A DNA stretch of 64,000 nucleotides from Streptomyces antibioticus (GCF_001514065.1 NZ_KQ948426.1:620001-684000); one strand, 5' to 3'; shown: positions 24,271 through 34,432, numbered from the stretch's first letter. The notes: a model not told the origin generated them from the letters alone. Translations and numbers: made by a program.

Positions 24271-24862
24271 ACAACTCCCGCCGCTGGAGATCCCGGTGAC
24301 CCGAACCCTCGTCGTCGCCGGGGCCATCGCCTCCCGTGACTACCAGGACGTGCACCACGACGCCGAGACGGCCCGGCAGAAGGGCTCTCCCGACATCTTC
24401 ATGAACATCCTGACCACCAACGGCCTGGTCGGCCGCTACATCACCGACCACTTCGGCCCGACGGCCGTCCTCCGCCGCGTGTCCATCCGGCTGGGGGCGC
24501 CCAACTATCCGGGGGACACGATGGTGTTGAGAGGCACGGTCGCGGAGGTCGCCGAGGCACCCGGCAGCGCCACGGCGACGGTCCGTGTGGTCGGGGAGAA
24601 CGGCATCGGCAGACACGTCACGGGCACGGTGACGGTGACGCTCCCTTCGGAAGCCGATGCGCCCTCAACGGCCGACGTGCCTTCGGAAGCCGACGCCCCT
24701 GCGAGAGCCGGAGTGCCTTCAACGGCCGGCGTGCCCTCAACGGTCGACGTCCCCTCAAGAGCCGACGTGCCCTCGACGGCCGACGTGCCCTCGGAAGCCG
24801 ACATGCCCCCGGAAGCCGACATGCCCCCGGAGCCGACCGCCCCCGCAGGAGGTGCCGCATGA
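24257..24862 (+). CDS. MaoC-like hydratase (ChsH1-like) with repetitive Pro/Ala/Asp tail
   Basis: This 201-aa protein has residues 1-133 forming a hot-dog domain with the hydratase pattern ASRDYQDVHHDAETARQKG; the Asp and His there are the usual catalytic pair. The last 65 residues are an imperfect hexapeptide array (PSTADV, PSEADA, PSRADV and similar), disordered and acidic. ChsH1 proteins are about 130-150 aa, so the tail is extra. The ATG at 24257 lies within the end of the upstream gene, and its stop overlaps the next start as ATGA, so all three genes are translationally coupled. Confidence 0.82.
   Translation: MKPGEQLPPLEIPVTRTLVVAGAIASRDYQDVHHDAETARQKGSPDIFMNILTTNGLVGRYITDHFGPTAVLRRVSIRLGAPNYPGDTMVLRGTVAEVAEAPGSATATVRVVGENGIGRHVTGTVTVTLPSEADAPSTADVPSEADAPARAGVPSTAGVPSTVDVPSRADVPSTADVPSEADMPPEADMPPEPTAPAGGAA
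24649..24845 (+). repeat. Imperfect 18-base tandem repeats inside the ChsH1-like gene
   Basis: About ten units of an 18-base pattern resembling GCCGACGTGCCCTCGGAA encode PSxADx hexapeptides. The units differ at several positions. Such arrays change length easily by slippage. Confidence 0.7.
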
Positions 24863-26025
24863 GTGTGCGTATGCGTGACTCCCTCGGTGGGCGGGCGGCT
24901 GTCGTCGGGATCGGGGCCACGGAGTTCTCCAAGGAGTCCGGCCGCAGTGAGCTGAAGCTGGCCGCCGAAGCGGTGCGGGCCGCGTTGGACGACGCCGGGC
25001 TGACGCCGGCCGACGTGGACGGGATGGTGACGTTCACGATGGACACCAGCCCGGAGATCACCGTCGCCCAGGCCTGCGGGATCGGCGAGCTGTCGTTCTT
25101 CTCCCGCGTCCACTACGGCGGCGGCGCGGCCTGTGCGACCGTCCAGCAGGCGGCGCTCGCCGTGGCGACCGGCGTGGCGGAGGTGGTGGTCTGCTACCGC
25201 GCCTTCAACGAACGCTCGGGGCGTCGCTTCGGCTCCGGCGTGCAGCATCGGGAGCCCTCCGCGGAGGGCGTCGCGCTCGGCTGGTCGCTGCCGTTCGGCC
25301 TGCTCACCCCGGCGTCCTGGGTGGCGATGGCGGCCCAGCGCTATCTGCACACGTACGGCCTGACACCGGAGGCCTTCGGACAGGTGGCCGTCACCGCACG
25401 CAGACACGCGGCGACCAACCCGGCGGCGTACTTCCACGGCCGCCCCATCACCCTCGCCGACCACGCCGCCTCGCGCTGGATCGTCGAGCCGCTGCGTCTC
25501 CTCGACTGCTGCCAGGAGACGGACGGCGGCCAGGCCCTGGTCGTCACCTCGCTGGAGAGGGCGCGGGACCTGCCGAACCCGCCCGCCGTCGTGGCCGCCG
25601 CCGCGCAGGGAGCGGGCCGGGCCCAGGAGCAGATGACCAGCTTCTACCGCGACGACCTGACCGGCCTGCCGGAGATGGGGGTGGTGGCCCGCCAGCTGTG
25701 GCGGACCTCGGGGCTCACCCCGGCCGACATCGACGTGGGAATCCTGTACGACCACTTCACGCCGTTCGTGCTGATGCAACTGGAGGAGTTCGGGTTCTGC
25801 GGGAAGGGGGAGGCGGCGGAGTTCGTGGCGGAGGGGAGACTGCCGCTGAACACACACGGAGGGCAGCTGGGGGAGGCGTATCTGCACGGGATGAACGGAA
25901 TGGCGGAGGCTGTGCGTCAGATCAGGGGGACGGCCGTGAACCCCATACCCTCGGCCCGCCGGGTCCTGGTGACGGCGGGGACGGGAGTACCGACGTCGGG
26001 GCTGGTGCTCACGGCGGACGGATGA
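24859..26025 (+). CDS. Thiolase-like lipid-transfer/aldolase protein (Ltp2-like)
   Basis: This 388-aa thiolase-superfamily protein has an N-terminal AAVVGIGATEFSKESGR and a family-typical HYGGGAACATVQQAALAVATG block. Tyr297 in LYDHFTPF and Tyr341 in GEAYLHGMNG are in the region where Ltp2 retro-aldolases carry their catalytic tyrosines (recollection, not aligned). Ltp2-type enzymes cleave a beta-hydroxyacyl-CoA side chain by retro-aldol reaction, working in a complex with the DUF35 domain of ChsH2. Here it is the third gene of the coupled operon, overlapping the upstream stop codon. The thiolase fold is sure; the steroid-like role is inference. Confidence 0.85.
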   Translation: MSVRMRDSLGGRAAVVGIGATEFSKESGRSELKLAAEAVRAALDDAGLTPADVDGMVTFTMDTSPEITVAQACGIGELSFFSRVHYGGGAACATVQQAALAVATGVAEVVVCYRAFNERSGRRFGSGVQHREPSAEGVALGWSLPFGLLTPASWVAMAAQRYLHTYGLTPEAFGQVAVTARRHAATNPAAYFHGRPITLADHAASRWIVEPLRLLDCCQETDGGQALVVTSLERARDLPNPPAVVAAAAQGAGRAQEQMTSFYRDDLTGLPEMGVVARQLWRTSGLTPADIDVGILYDHFTPFVLMQLEEFGFCGKGEAAEFVAEGRLPLNTHGGQLGEAYLHGMNGMAEAVRQIRGTAVNPIPSARRVLVTAGTGVPTSGLVLTADG

Positions 26026-26199
26026 TCCCGGTCCGGTGCCTCCGCGGGAGGAGCCCCCAGGGGTCATCCCGCAGTAGTCTCCACCCCCTCGTCCACCCTC
26101 AGGAGGTGGAGCCACCCCCACCCCTACAACCTGAGGCGGAGTCGTCTTCGGGACCTGCGGCCGATGAGCCGGAGGCCCCCTCACTCCTAGCGTTGAGCC

Positions 26200-26766
26200 A
26201 TGACCACACCCGTCTGCACCAGCGCTTCGGACGCCGCAGTACCGGCGAGGCAGACCCGCCCGTATGCGACGTACCCCTCCTTCTCGTCGTACGTGAAGGC
26301 ACGCCAACCGGTGCTGCTGCGTACCGCCCGCTCGCTGACGGCGAACGCGAGCGACGCCGAGGACCTGCTGCAGACCGCGCTCACCAAGACATATGTCGCC
26401 TGGGAGCGGATCGAGGACCACCGTGCGCTGGACGGCTATGTGCGCCGCGCGCTGCTGAACACGCGCACGTCGCAGTGGCGCAAGCGCAAGGTGGACGAGT
26501 TCGCGACCGACGAGATCCCGGAGCCCGAGCCGCTGCCCGGCGGCGAGGACCCGGCGGAGCAGCAGGCGCTGCACGACGCGATGTGGCGGGCGATCCTGAA
26601 GCTGCCGGCGCGGCAGCGGGCGATGGTCGTCCTGAGGTACTACGAGGACCTGAGCGAGGTGCAGACGGCGGAGGTGCTCGGGGTGTCGGTGGGGACCGTG
26701 AAGTCGGCGGTGTCGAGGGCGCTGGGCAAGCTGCGCGAGGACCCGGAGCTGAGCCTGGTCCGATAG
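26200..26766 (+). CDS. SigE-family (SigE70) ECF RNA polymerase sigma factor
   Basis: This 188-aa group IV sigma factor has region 2 at about residues 35-100 (ARSLTANASDAEDLLQTAL, AWERIEDHRALDGYVRRALLNT) and region 4 at about 125-180 (LPARQRAMVVLRYYEDLSEVQTAE, then the helix-turn-helix VSVGTVKSAVSRAL). No anti-sigma gene is next to it. It follows the thiolase-like gene by 174 bases and precedes the ligase gene, so it might belong to the same lipid-related locus, but it has its own upstream space. Confidence 0.9.
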   Translation: MTTPVCTSASDAAVPARQTRPYATYPSFSSYVKARQPVLLRTARSLTANASDAEDLLQTALTKTYVAWERIEDHRALDGYVRRALLNTRTSQWRKRKVDEFATDEIPEPEPLPGGEDPAEQQALHDAMWRAILKLPARQRAMVVLRYYEDLSEVQTAEVLGVSVGTVKSAVSRALGKLREDPELSLVR

Positions 26767-26830
26767 CGCGGCCCCGAGTGATCGTCCTCCCCTCTCCGGT
26801 AGCGCTGCGTCGCCGTGAACGCAACGTGAC

Positions 26831-26842
26831 GTGATCGATCAC
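26831..26842. promoter_or_regulatory. Perfect 12-bp palindrome upstream of the acyl-CoA ligase gene
   Basis: GTGATCGATCAC reads the same on both strands. It lies 89 bases before the ligase start and 13 bases before the ACATACC dyad. It could be a site for a GntR/FadR-type or other dimeric regulator. Confidence 0.45.
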
Positions 26843-26854
26843 CGTCCCCTAGTG

Positions 26855-26872
26855 ACATACCACGCGGTATGT
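26855..26872. promoter_or_regulatory. Operator-like dyad upstream of the acyl-CoA ligase gene
   Basis: ACATACC-ACGC-GGTATGT is a perfect 7+4+7 inverted repeat centred about 68 bases before the GTG start. A smaller CTAC-CGC-GTAG dyad sits at 26896-26906. The arms look like a TetR-family fatty-acid regulator site; the regulator is not in the window. Confidence 0.6.
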
Positions 26873-26930
26873 GAGCAGAATCAGCCCAACCCTTACTACC
26901 GCGTAGGCAATGTCGCCCCGGGAGGACGCC

Positions 26931-28586
<1,656 letters not shown>

Positions 28587-28596
28587 AAGACCCCTG

Positions 28597-28638
28597 TCGG
28601 CACCAACTGGACCCTTCCGAGGGCTCAGTTGGTGCCGA
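28597..28638. terminator. Bidirectional terminator hairpin covering the stop codon of the hybrid-sensor gene
   Basis: TCGGCACCAACTG pairs with CAGTTGGTGCCGA (13 bp), enclosing an inner CCCT-TCCG-AGGG hairpin. It serves the plus-strand ligase gene (ends 28586) and includes the last codons and TGA of the minus-strand gene (ends 28625). Confidence 0.8.
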
Positions 28639-31600
28639 TGCGTGCCAGCAGGTCCACGATCCGCGCCTGCACCTCGGCGCTGGTCGACCGCTCCGCCAGG
28701 AACAGCACCGTCTCCCCGGACGCCAGCCGCGGCAGGTCGGCCTGGTCGACGGCGGCGGTGTAGACGACGAGCGGGGTGCGGTTGAGCTGCCCGTTCGCGC
28801 GCAGCCAGTCCACGATCCCGGCCTGCCGCCGATGCACCTGCAACAGGTCCATCACCACCAGGTTCGGCCGGAACTGCCCCGCCAGCGCCACCGCGTCCGC
28901 GTCGCTCGCGGCCCGCGCCACCTGCATCCCGCGCCGCTCCAGCGTCGCCGTCAGCGCCAGCGCGATCTCCGCGTGCTCCTCGATCAGCAGCACCCGCGGC
29001 GGATGCTGCTCACTGTCCCGCGGCGCGAGCGCCTTCAGGAGTACGGCGGGGTCGGCGCCGTACGCCGCCTCGCGCGTCGCCTGTCCGAGCCCCGCGGTCA
29101 CCATCACCGGCACCTGCGCGGTGACGGCGGCCTCCCGCAGCGACTGGAGCGCGGTCCGGGTGATCGGCCCGGTCAGCGGGTCCACGAACAGCGCGGCCGG
29201 GAAGGCGGCGATCTGCGCGTCGACCTCCTCGCGCGAGTGCACGATGACGGGCCGATAGCCGCGGTCGCTCAGCGCCTGCTGGGTCGTCACGTCCGGCGCG
29301 GGCCACACCAGCAGCCGACGCGGGTTGTCCAGCGGCTCCGGCGGCAGCTCGTCGTCCATCGGCTGCGGCCGCGGCGGATCGGCCACCTCGACGGCCCCGC
29401 CCGGACCGTCGAGCGGCTCGGGACCCTCGGCGGCGTTCTCGTCCGGCGCCCCTATGGCGTACGACCGTCCGGTGCCCTCGGTCATCTGCGCGATCCGCGA
29501 CTGCCCGGCGAGCGACGGCTGCGGCGCGGTGGCCTCGGCCGTGGGGTGCGGCCGACCGGCGGTCGGGTCGGGCGGCGTACCGAGCTTGCGGCGCCGGCCG
29601 GAACCTCCCGGCTGATGCGGCGCGGGTGTGGCGGCCTGCGGCTGCTGCACCTGGGCGGCCTGCCGAGTGAACGGCACTCCCTGCCCCAGCGTCCGCACGC
29701 TGATCGCCCGCCCCTGCGTGGAGTTCGGGTCCACGGGGGCGGGAACCGCGCTCGCCGCGGCCTCGGCGGGCAGCGGCTGAGCGCCCCGCGCCTGCGCCGC
29801 ACCGGCGCCAGCCTCAGGCGGCAACGGCGTGCCGGGCGCGGGCACGGCGGCACCCGGCGCGGGCTGCGGGGCATGCGGCGGTACGGGGACGCCCTCGCCG
29901 TTCGCCGGTACGGCAACCCCGGCAACCCCGGCGCCCTCACTGCCGGCCCAGCCCTGCGGCGCGGCGGCCTCCGCCGGAAGCGGCTGTCCGGGAGCGGCGG
30001 CCGGAGCCTGCTGCGGAACCGACGCCTGCGCGGGCAACGCGGTCTGACCGGTGGCGTTCTGCGGGGGCACGGGAGCGGCCGCGCCAGGAGCGGCACCCTG
30101 CGCCGGCACCGACTGAGCGGGCACCGGCTGCCCCGGAGCCGCGGTCGCCTGAACGCCCGGCGCCGGAACGCCTGCCGCCTGGACGCCCTGCCCCGCGATC
30201 GCCTGCTGCGCCGGAACCCCCGGCGCGGGCGTCGCCCCGGCGGCCTCCGCGGGCTGACCCACGGCCCGTCGACGCCGACCGGTCGGCGCGCTCGCGGGAT
30301 GCGGCTGCGGCGGAGTGTGATCCTCGGACTGATCGTGCGGCACCGCGTCGTGCCGCCCGTCGTCGACCAGCCCACCGGCGGGCACGGCCTGCCCGGGAAC
30401 GGGAACGTGGACGGCGACCTGGGCACCGGGCACCTGCGGAGGCACCGCGGCCGAAGCCTGCGCCTGAACCGGCATCTGAGCCTGCGCCTGAACCGGCATC
30501 TGAGCCGGCATCTGGACCGGAACCGGAACCGGCCCGGCCCCCGTCACCTGAGCCGGAACCGGCACGGCCCCCGGCACCTGCGGCTGCCCGGAACCCTGAG
30601 GCGCCCCAGGAACCTGAGGCTGCCCGCCCCCGGCACCCTGCGAAGGCACCTCGGCCACCTGTCCCGGCACCCCGCCACCGGCCACCTCGGGCCCCCGGTC
30701 CGCATCCGCCGGCGGCAGGGCGAACACCGCACGCGGCCCCGCCTCCTGCGCGGCCGCACGCTCGTTCGCGGCAGCCAGGGCACGGCGCCGACGCCCGGTC
30801 GGCTGAGCCTCCCCACCCGCTGCGTCCCCCGACGCCACCGCGGGCAAGGCCGGCGGCAACGCGTGCTGCGCAGCCGCGGGCACTGCCTGCGGCGGCACCC
30901 CCTGCGGCGGCACCCCCTGCGACGGCACGCCTTGCGGCGGTACGGTCCCACCCAGCCCACTGCCCACGGCCGCGGTCCCGGCGGCGTACTCGGCCGCGGT
31001 CACGACGGCACCCTCCGACACACCCGGGCCCGCAGCCACGTCAGCACCGGCGATCTCGGCAGGCCGCCCCCGCCGCCGCCCGGTACCCCCGGACGCGGAC
31101 TCCTCGGCAGCCTGAGCCGCTTGAGCCGTCTGAGCCGCCGCAACCGGCGCCACCTGGCCCGCCGGATCCGGCGCCGCCTCCTCCGCCGTACGCCTCCTGC
31201 GCCGTCCGGTCGGAGCGGCACCGCCCTCACCCGAGCCCGAGCCCTCGGCGGAGCCGTCCGACTCGGCCAGGTCCTCGCTCTCCAGGAACGCGTCCGTCGT
31301 CGCCCGCCGGGCCCGGCGTCGCCCGCCGCCTTCGGTGGCCTCCGGGGCCGCCTCGATCGCGGCCGGAACGGCGGCGGGTGCGGCCGGAACGGCCCCCGCG
31401 CCACCCCCGATCGGCACTTCGAGGACGTACGCGCTCCCGCTCATCCCCGGCACTTCATGGGTCTGGAGCACACCGCCGTGGGCCCGTACGATCCCGCGCA
31501 CGATCGGCTCGTGCACCGGGTCTCCCCCGGCGTACGGCCCGCGCACCTCGATGCGTACGACCTCGCCGCGCTGGGCGGCGGCCACCACGACCGTGTTGTC

Positions 31601-33058
31601 CATGTAACCGCCCGCCGACACGGGCGCGTTGCCGGTGGCGTCGACGCCGGCGACATCGGCGACGAGGTGGGCGAGGGCGCGGGCCAGCAGCGCGTGGTCG
31701 ACCTCGGCCTCGATGGGCGGCGCGTGCACGGCGAACTGCACACGGCCGGGCCCGATGAGCTCGACGGCCCCTTCGACGCCCGCCGCGACGACGGCGTCGA
31801 GCATCACCTTGGTCCGGGTGATGCCGTCGGTGCCCGCGTCGAGCCGCTGGTAGGCGAGGACGTTGTCGATGAGCTGGGTGATCCGGGAGTACCCGGCGGA
31901 CAGGTGGTGCAGGACCTGGTTGGCCTCGGGCCACAACTGCCCGGCGTCGTCGGCGGCGAGGGTGGCAAGCTCGCGGCGGAGTTCGTCGAGGGGGCCGCGC
32001 AGCGAGGCCCCGAGCAGCGTCAGCAGCTGCTCGTGCCGGCCGGCGAGCGCCTCGTAGCGGTCCTTCTCGCGCTCGCCGAGGGCGGCGTACCGCTCCTCGC
32101 CGGCGGCGAGTTCCTCCGCGTGCCGCTCCTGGAGCTCCTCGACCTCGGTGACGTGCTTCTGGCGCAGCGCGGTGAGTTCGGAGGCGTGCTCCTCCGAGAG
32201 CCGTTCGAGCTCGTCCGCGTGCTGCTTCTCGACGGCGGTCTTCTCCTCGACGAGCGCGTCGTACGGCCGCCGGTCGGTGAAGGTCATGACGGCGCCGACG
32301 AGCTGGTCGCCGTCGCGGACCGGCGCGGTCGTCAGGTCGACGGAGACCTTCTCGCCCTTCTTCGACCAGACCACCTGGCCGCGCACCCGGTGCTTGCGCC
32401 CGGAGCGCAGGGTGTCGGCGAGCGGGGACTCCTCGTACGGGAAGGGCGTGCCGTCGGCGCGCGAGTGCAGCATCAGCTCGTGCAGCTCGCGCCCGCCGAG
32501 GTCGCTGGCCCGGTAGCCGAGGATCTGGGCGGCGGCCGGGTTGACGAGGACGATCCGCCCGTCGGTGTCGGTCCCGACGACTCCCTCCGCGGCCGCACGG
32601 AGGATCATCTCGGTCTGCCGCTGGGAGCGGGCCAGCTCGGCCTCGGTGTCGACGGTGCCGGTGAGGTCGCGTACGACGAGCATCAGCAGTTCGTCGCCGC
32701 CGTAGCCGTAGCCGTCGTAGGCCTGCTGGCCGTTCTCGAGGGTGGCGCTGGTGACCTCGACCGGGAACTCGACGCCGTCGGTCCGGCGCGCGATCATCCG
32801 CGTCGGCTTGGTCTGCCCGCGCGGATCCATGTGATCGGGCCGCCGCATGGAGCCCGGGATCAGCTTGGAGTCGAACTCGGGCAGCAGATCGAGCAGCCCG
32901 CGCCCCACGAGCGCGGTGCCCGGGGCCTCGAAGGCCTCCAGCGCGATCGTGTTGGCGTTGACGACGGTCCCATTGGCGTTGACCAGCACCAACGCATCGG
33001 GCAGCGCGTCGAGTATGGCTGCGAGGCGAGCAGCGCCTCGGGATGGCCTGCTGCTCAC
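28625..33058 (-). CDS. Giant degenerate hybrid sensor: PAS-PAS-coiled coil-kinase-like-disordered-REC-REC
   Basis: This 1477-aa cytosolic protein has PAS domains at about 8-130 and 145-265, a heptad coiled coil at 268-345 and a HisKA-like region at 345-410. The phosphoacceptor block reads LLGASLRGPLDEL, so Ala351 replaces the histidine. A GHKL-like region (about 415-550) lacks a clear N-box asparagine. Some 600 residues of Pro/Gln/Ala-rich sequence with repeated GRRRRA-type basic patches follow, then two receiver-like domains (1247-1354 with Asp1293, 1355-1477 with Asp1404). The second lacks the usual Lys. It is probably a scaffold or sensor rather than an active kinase. The GTG start has GGGAGGAAG upstream. 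Confidence 0.82.
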   Translation of the reverse strand: MSSRPSRGAARLAAILDALPDALVLVNANGTVVNANTIALEAFEAPGTALVGRGLLDLLPEFDSKLIPGSMRRPDHMDPRGQTKPTRMIARRTDGVEFPVEVTSATLENGQQAYDGYGYGGDELLMLVVRDLTGTVDTEAELARSQRQTEMILRAAAEGVVGTDTDGRIVLVNPAAAQILGYRASDLGGRELHELMLHSRADGTPFPYEESPLADTLRSGRKHRVRGQVVWSKKGEKVSVDLTTAPVRDGDQLVGAVMTFTDRRPYDALVEEKTAVEKQHADELERLSEEHASELTALRQKHVTEVEELQERHAEELAAGEERYAALGEREKDRYEALAGRHEQLLTLLGASLRGPLDELRRELATLAADDAGQLWPEANQVLHHLSAGYSRITQLIDNVLAYQRLDAGTDGITRTKVMLDAVVAAGVEGAVELIGPGRVQFAVHAPPIEAEVDHALLARALAHLVADVAGVDATGNAPVSAGGYMDNTVVVAAAQRGEVVRIEVRGPYAGGDPVHEPIVRGIVRAHGGVLQTHEVPGMSGSAYVLEVPIGGGAGAVPAAPAAVPAAIEAAPEATEGGGRRRARRATTDAFLESEDLAESDGSAEGSGSGEGGAAPTGRRRRRTAEEAAPDPAGQVAPVAAAQTAQAAQAAEESASGGTGRRRGRPAEIAGADVAAGPGVSEGAVVTAAEYAAGTAAVGSGLGGTVPPQGVPSQGVPPQGVPPQAVPAAAQHALPPALPAVASGDAAGGEAQPTGRRRRALAAANERAAAQEAGPRAVFALPPADADRGPEVAGGGVPGQVAEVPSQGAGGGQPQVPGAPQGSGQPQVPGAVPVPAQVTGAGPVPVPVQMPAQMPVQAQAQMPVQAQASAAVPPQVPGAQVAVHVPVPGQAVPAGGLVDDGRHDAVPHDQSEDHTPPQPHPASAPTGRRRRAVGQPAEAAGATPAPGVPAQQAIAGQGVQAAGVPAPGVQATAAPGQPVPAQSVPAQGAAPGAAAPVPPQNATGQTALPAQASVPQQAPAAAPGQPLPAEAAAPQGWAGSEGAGVAGVAVPANGEGVPVPPHAPQPAPGAAVPAPGTPLPPEAGAGAAQARGAQPLPAEAAASAVPAPVDPNSTQGRAISVRTLGQGVPFTRQAAQVQQPQAATPAPHQPGGSGRRRKLGTPPDPTAGRPHPTAEATAPQPSLAGQSRIAQMTEGTGRSYAIGAPDENAAEGPEPLDGPGGAVEVADPPRPQPMDDELPPEPLDNPRRLLVWPAPDVTTQQALSDRGYRPVIVHSREEVDAQIAAFPAALFVDPLTGPITRTALQSLREAAVTAQVPVMVTAGLGQATREAAYGADPAVLLKALAPRDSEQHPPRVLLIEEHAEIALALTATLERRGMQVARAASDADAVALAGQFRPNLVVMDLLQVHRRQAGIVDWLRANGQLNRTPLVVYTAAVDQADLPRLASGETVLFLAERSTSAEVQARIVDLLARIGTN

Positions 33059-33350
33059 GAGACGCTTCCTCCCTGTTACCGCACCTTGCCGACCGCTCGG
33101 GCCATCTTGCCAATCGGTCCGCAGCGTGTCACGCGAGGGAGTCTAAGGGCTGCGGTTGCGCGCGCGGCCCCGGATGAGAGGGAGGTCGCACGACGAAGTG
33201 ACGCAGAACGTGTGACCGCATCCCGCGACCTCTTGCTTCGTCCCCGGGGGACCTTCGCGCCGTTTTTACGTCACCCTTTACATCCCCGCCGATTCCGCCA
33301 TGAAATGCCTGTGCGAACACGACGGGTGTACGCGACCTCTCGCCAAGGCC

Positions 33351-33824
33351 TCACGCCCCCAGGTCGGGCAGCAGCGGCACCATCCGGTCCCACCGCCCGA
33401 TCTCGCACCCGTTGCTGCGGTCGTACGTCGCCTCGACGGGCCGCCCGGCCCAGGTCCCGGTGACATGCGCGGTGGCGGGGCCGCCGTACTGCATGGTGCA
33501 CAGGCTGTCGTCGGGTACGGGGGCGAAGGTGTCCTTGCCCCACTGGGTGCCGCGGTCGAGCGCGGCGCAGGCGCGGCCGGCGTCGGGGTGGGTGCCGCCT
33601 CCGGGATGGCAGTACAGCTCGAAGGTGCCGTCCTTCCCGCTGCCTGCGTTCCGGACGGTGACGGTGAGGTGGTCGCCGGTGCCGAGGTCGTCGCGGGCGG
33701 GCGGCGGCATGCGGTCCAGGGCGGCGGCGGGCGAGGCGGCCAGGGAGCCGGCGGCGACGAGGCAGGAGGCGCCGGCGACGAGCAGCCGGGCGAACGGGGC
33801 ACGGGACTTCCGGAACAGGGACAT
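33351..33824 (-). CDS. Subtilisin inhibitor-like (SSI family) secreted protein
   Basis: This 157-aa precursor has a signal peptide ending SPAAA and a mature SSI-type protease inhibitor of about 120 residues with the four expected cysteines (LYCHP, RACAAL, SLCTMQY, NGCEI). The reactive-site loop after the third Cys reads C-T-M-Q-Y. By analogy with SSI (C-P-M-V-Y), Met is P1 and Gln P1', pointing to subtilisin-like targets. SSI proteins restrain extracellular proteases during Streptomyces growth and differentiation. The C-terminus (MVPLLPDLGA) differs from the usual SVFAF-type end. Confidence 0.87.
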   Translation of the reverse strand: MSLFRKSRAPFARLLVAGASCLVAAGSLAASPAAALDRMPPPARDDLGTGDHLTVTVRNAGSGKDGTFELYCHPGGGTHPDAGRACAALDRGTQWGKDTFAPVPDDSLCTMQYGGPATAHVTGTWAGRPVEATYDRSNGCEIGRWDRMVPLLPDLGA

Positions 33825-33995
33825 GACCTGACTAACGCCGCCCGCCCGGGCCGGTTGCGGCGCGGCCCGGCGGCGGCGAGAAGAGCTTTGCCCTGCGGCC
33901 CGCCTGCCTAGTACCGTGGGAGGCGATTGGTGACACCGCGCTCGTCTGTGTCATCATCTGCACGCACCACTCGCGCTCGCGCGGGCGGCTGTGCT

Positions 33996-34086
33996 GGAGG
34001 CGTCGCCTAGTCCGGTCTATGGCGCCGCACTGCTAATGCGGTTTGGGACTTAAATCCCATCGAGGGTTCAAATCCCTCCGCCTCCG
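33996..34086 (+). tRNA. tRNA-Ser (anticodon GCT)
   Basis: Acceptor GGAGGCG/CGCCTCC, anticodon stem CCGCA/TGCGG with loop CTGCTAA (anticodon 34032-34034), a long variable arm and GAGGGTTCAAATCCCTC T-arm are visible. Class II tRNA, no encoded CCA. Confidence 0.95.
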
Positions 34087-34095
34087 CGCTTGATC

Positions 34096-34127
34096 ACGAA
34101 GCCCCGGTCCTCGGACCGGGGCTTCGT
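34096..34127 (+). terminator. Strong terminator after tRNA-Ser(GCT)
   Basis: ACGAAGCCCCGGTCC and GGACCGGGGCTTCGT form a perfect 15-bp stem with only TC between them (the apex will open), 10 bases after the tRNA. Confidence 0.85.
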
Positions 34128-34286
34128 CGTTGTCCGGCATCGGCCGCTCAAGCCGCCCTGAGAGTGTTTTCGCAGGTCACAAGGGGTGCGGCAAACGGAT
34201 TTCACATGGCGGCGGCAGTCATGTAATGTTCTTCCTGTCGCCGCGAGCGGCCCGGAAGGGCAAGGGACGGCGGGAAAACAAAACAA

Positions 34287-34359
34287 GCACTCGTAGCTTA
34301 ACGGATAGAGCATCTGACTACGGATCAGAAGGTTGCAGGTTCGAATCCTGCCGAGTGCA
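34287..34359 (+). tRNA. tRNA-Arg (anticodon ACG)
   Basis: This is a 73-base class I tRNA: acceptor GCACTCG/CGAGTGC, anticodon stem TCTGA/TCAGA with loop CTACGGA (anticodon 34320-34322), T-arm GCAGGTTCGAATCCTGC, discriminator A. Its A34 is the substrate of TadA, which is encoded at 56988-57413 and converts it to inosine. Confidence 0.96.
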
Positions 34360-34365
34360 CACCGA

Positions 34366-34397
34366 CGAAAGGCCCCGGAGAGATCCGGGGCCTTTCG
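34366..34397 (+). terminator. Terminator after tRNA-Arg
   Basis: CGAAAGGCCCCGG and CCGGGGCCTTTCG form a perfect 13-bp stem around AGAGAT, 7 bases after the tRNA. Confidence 0.85.
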
Positions 34398-34432
34398 CGT
34401 TTCATGGTGATGTTCCGGGGAGGGAGAGCGCG

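Noticed and set aside
34130-34432. Upstream extension of the lipoprotein gene
   Set aside because: It would run through tRNA-Arg and its terminator. The signal peptide and ribosome site fix the start at 34433.
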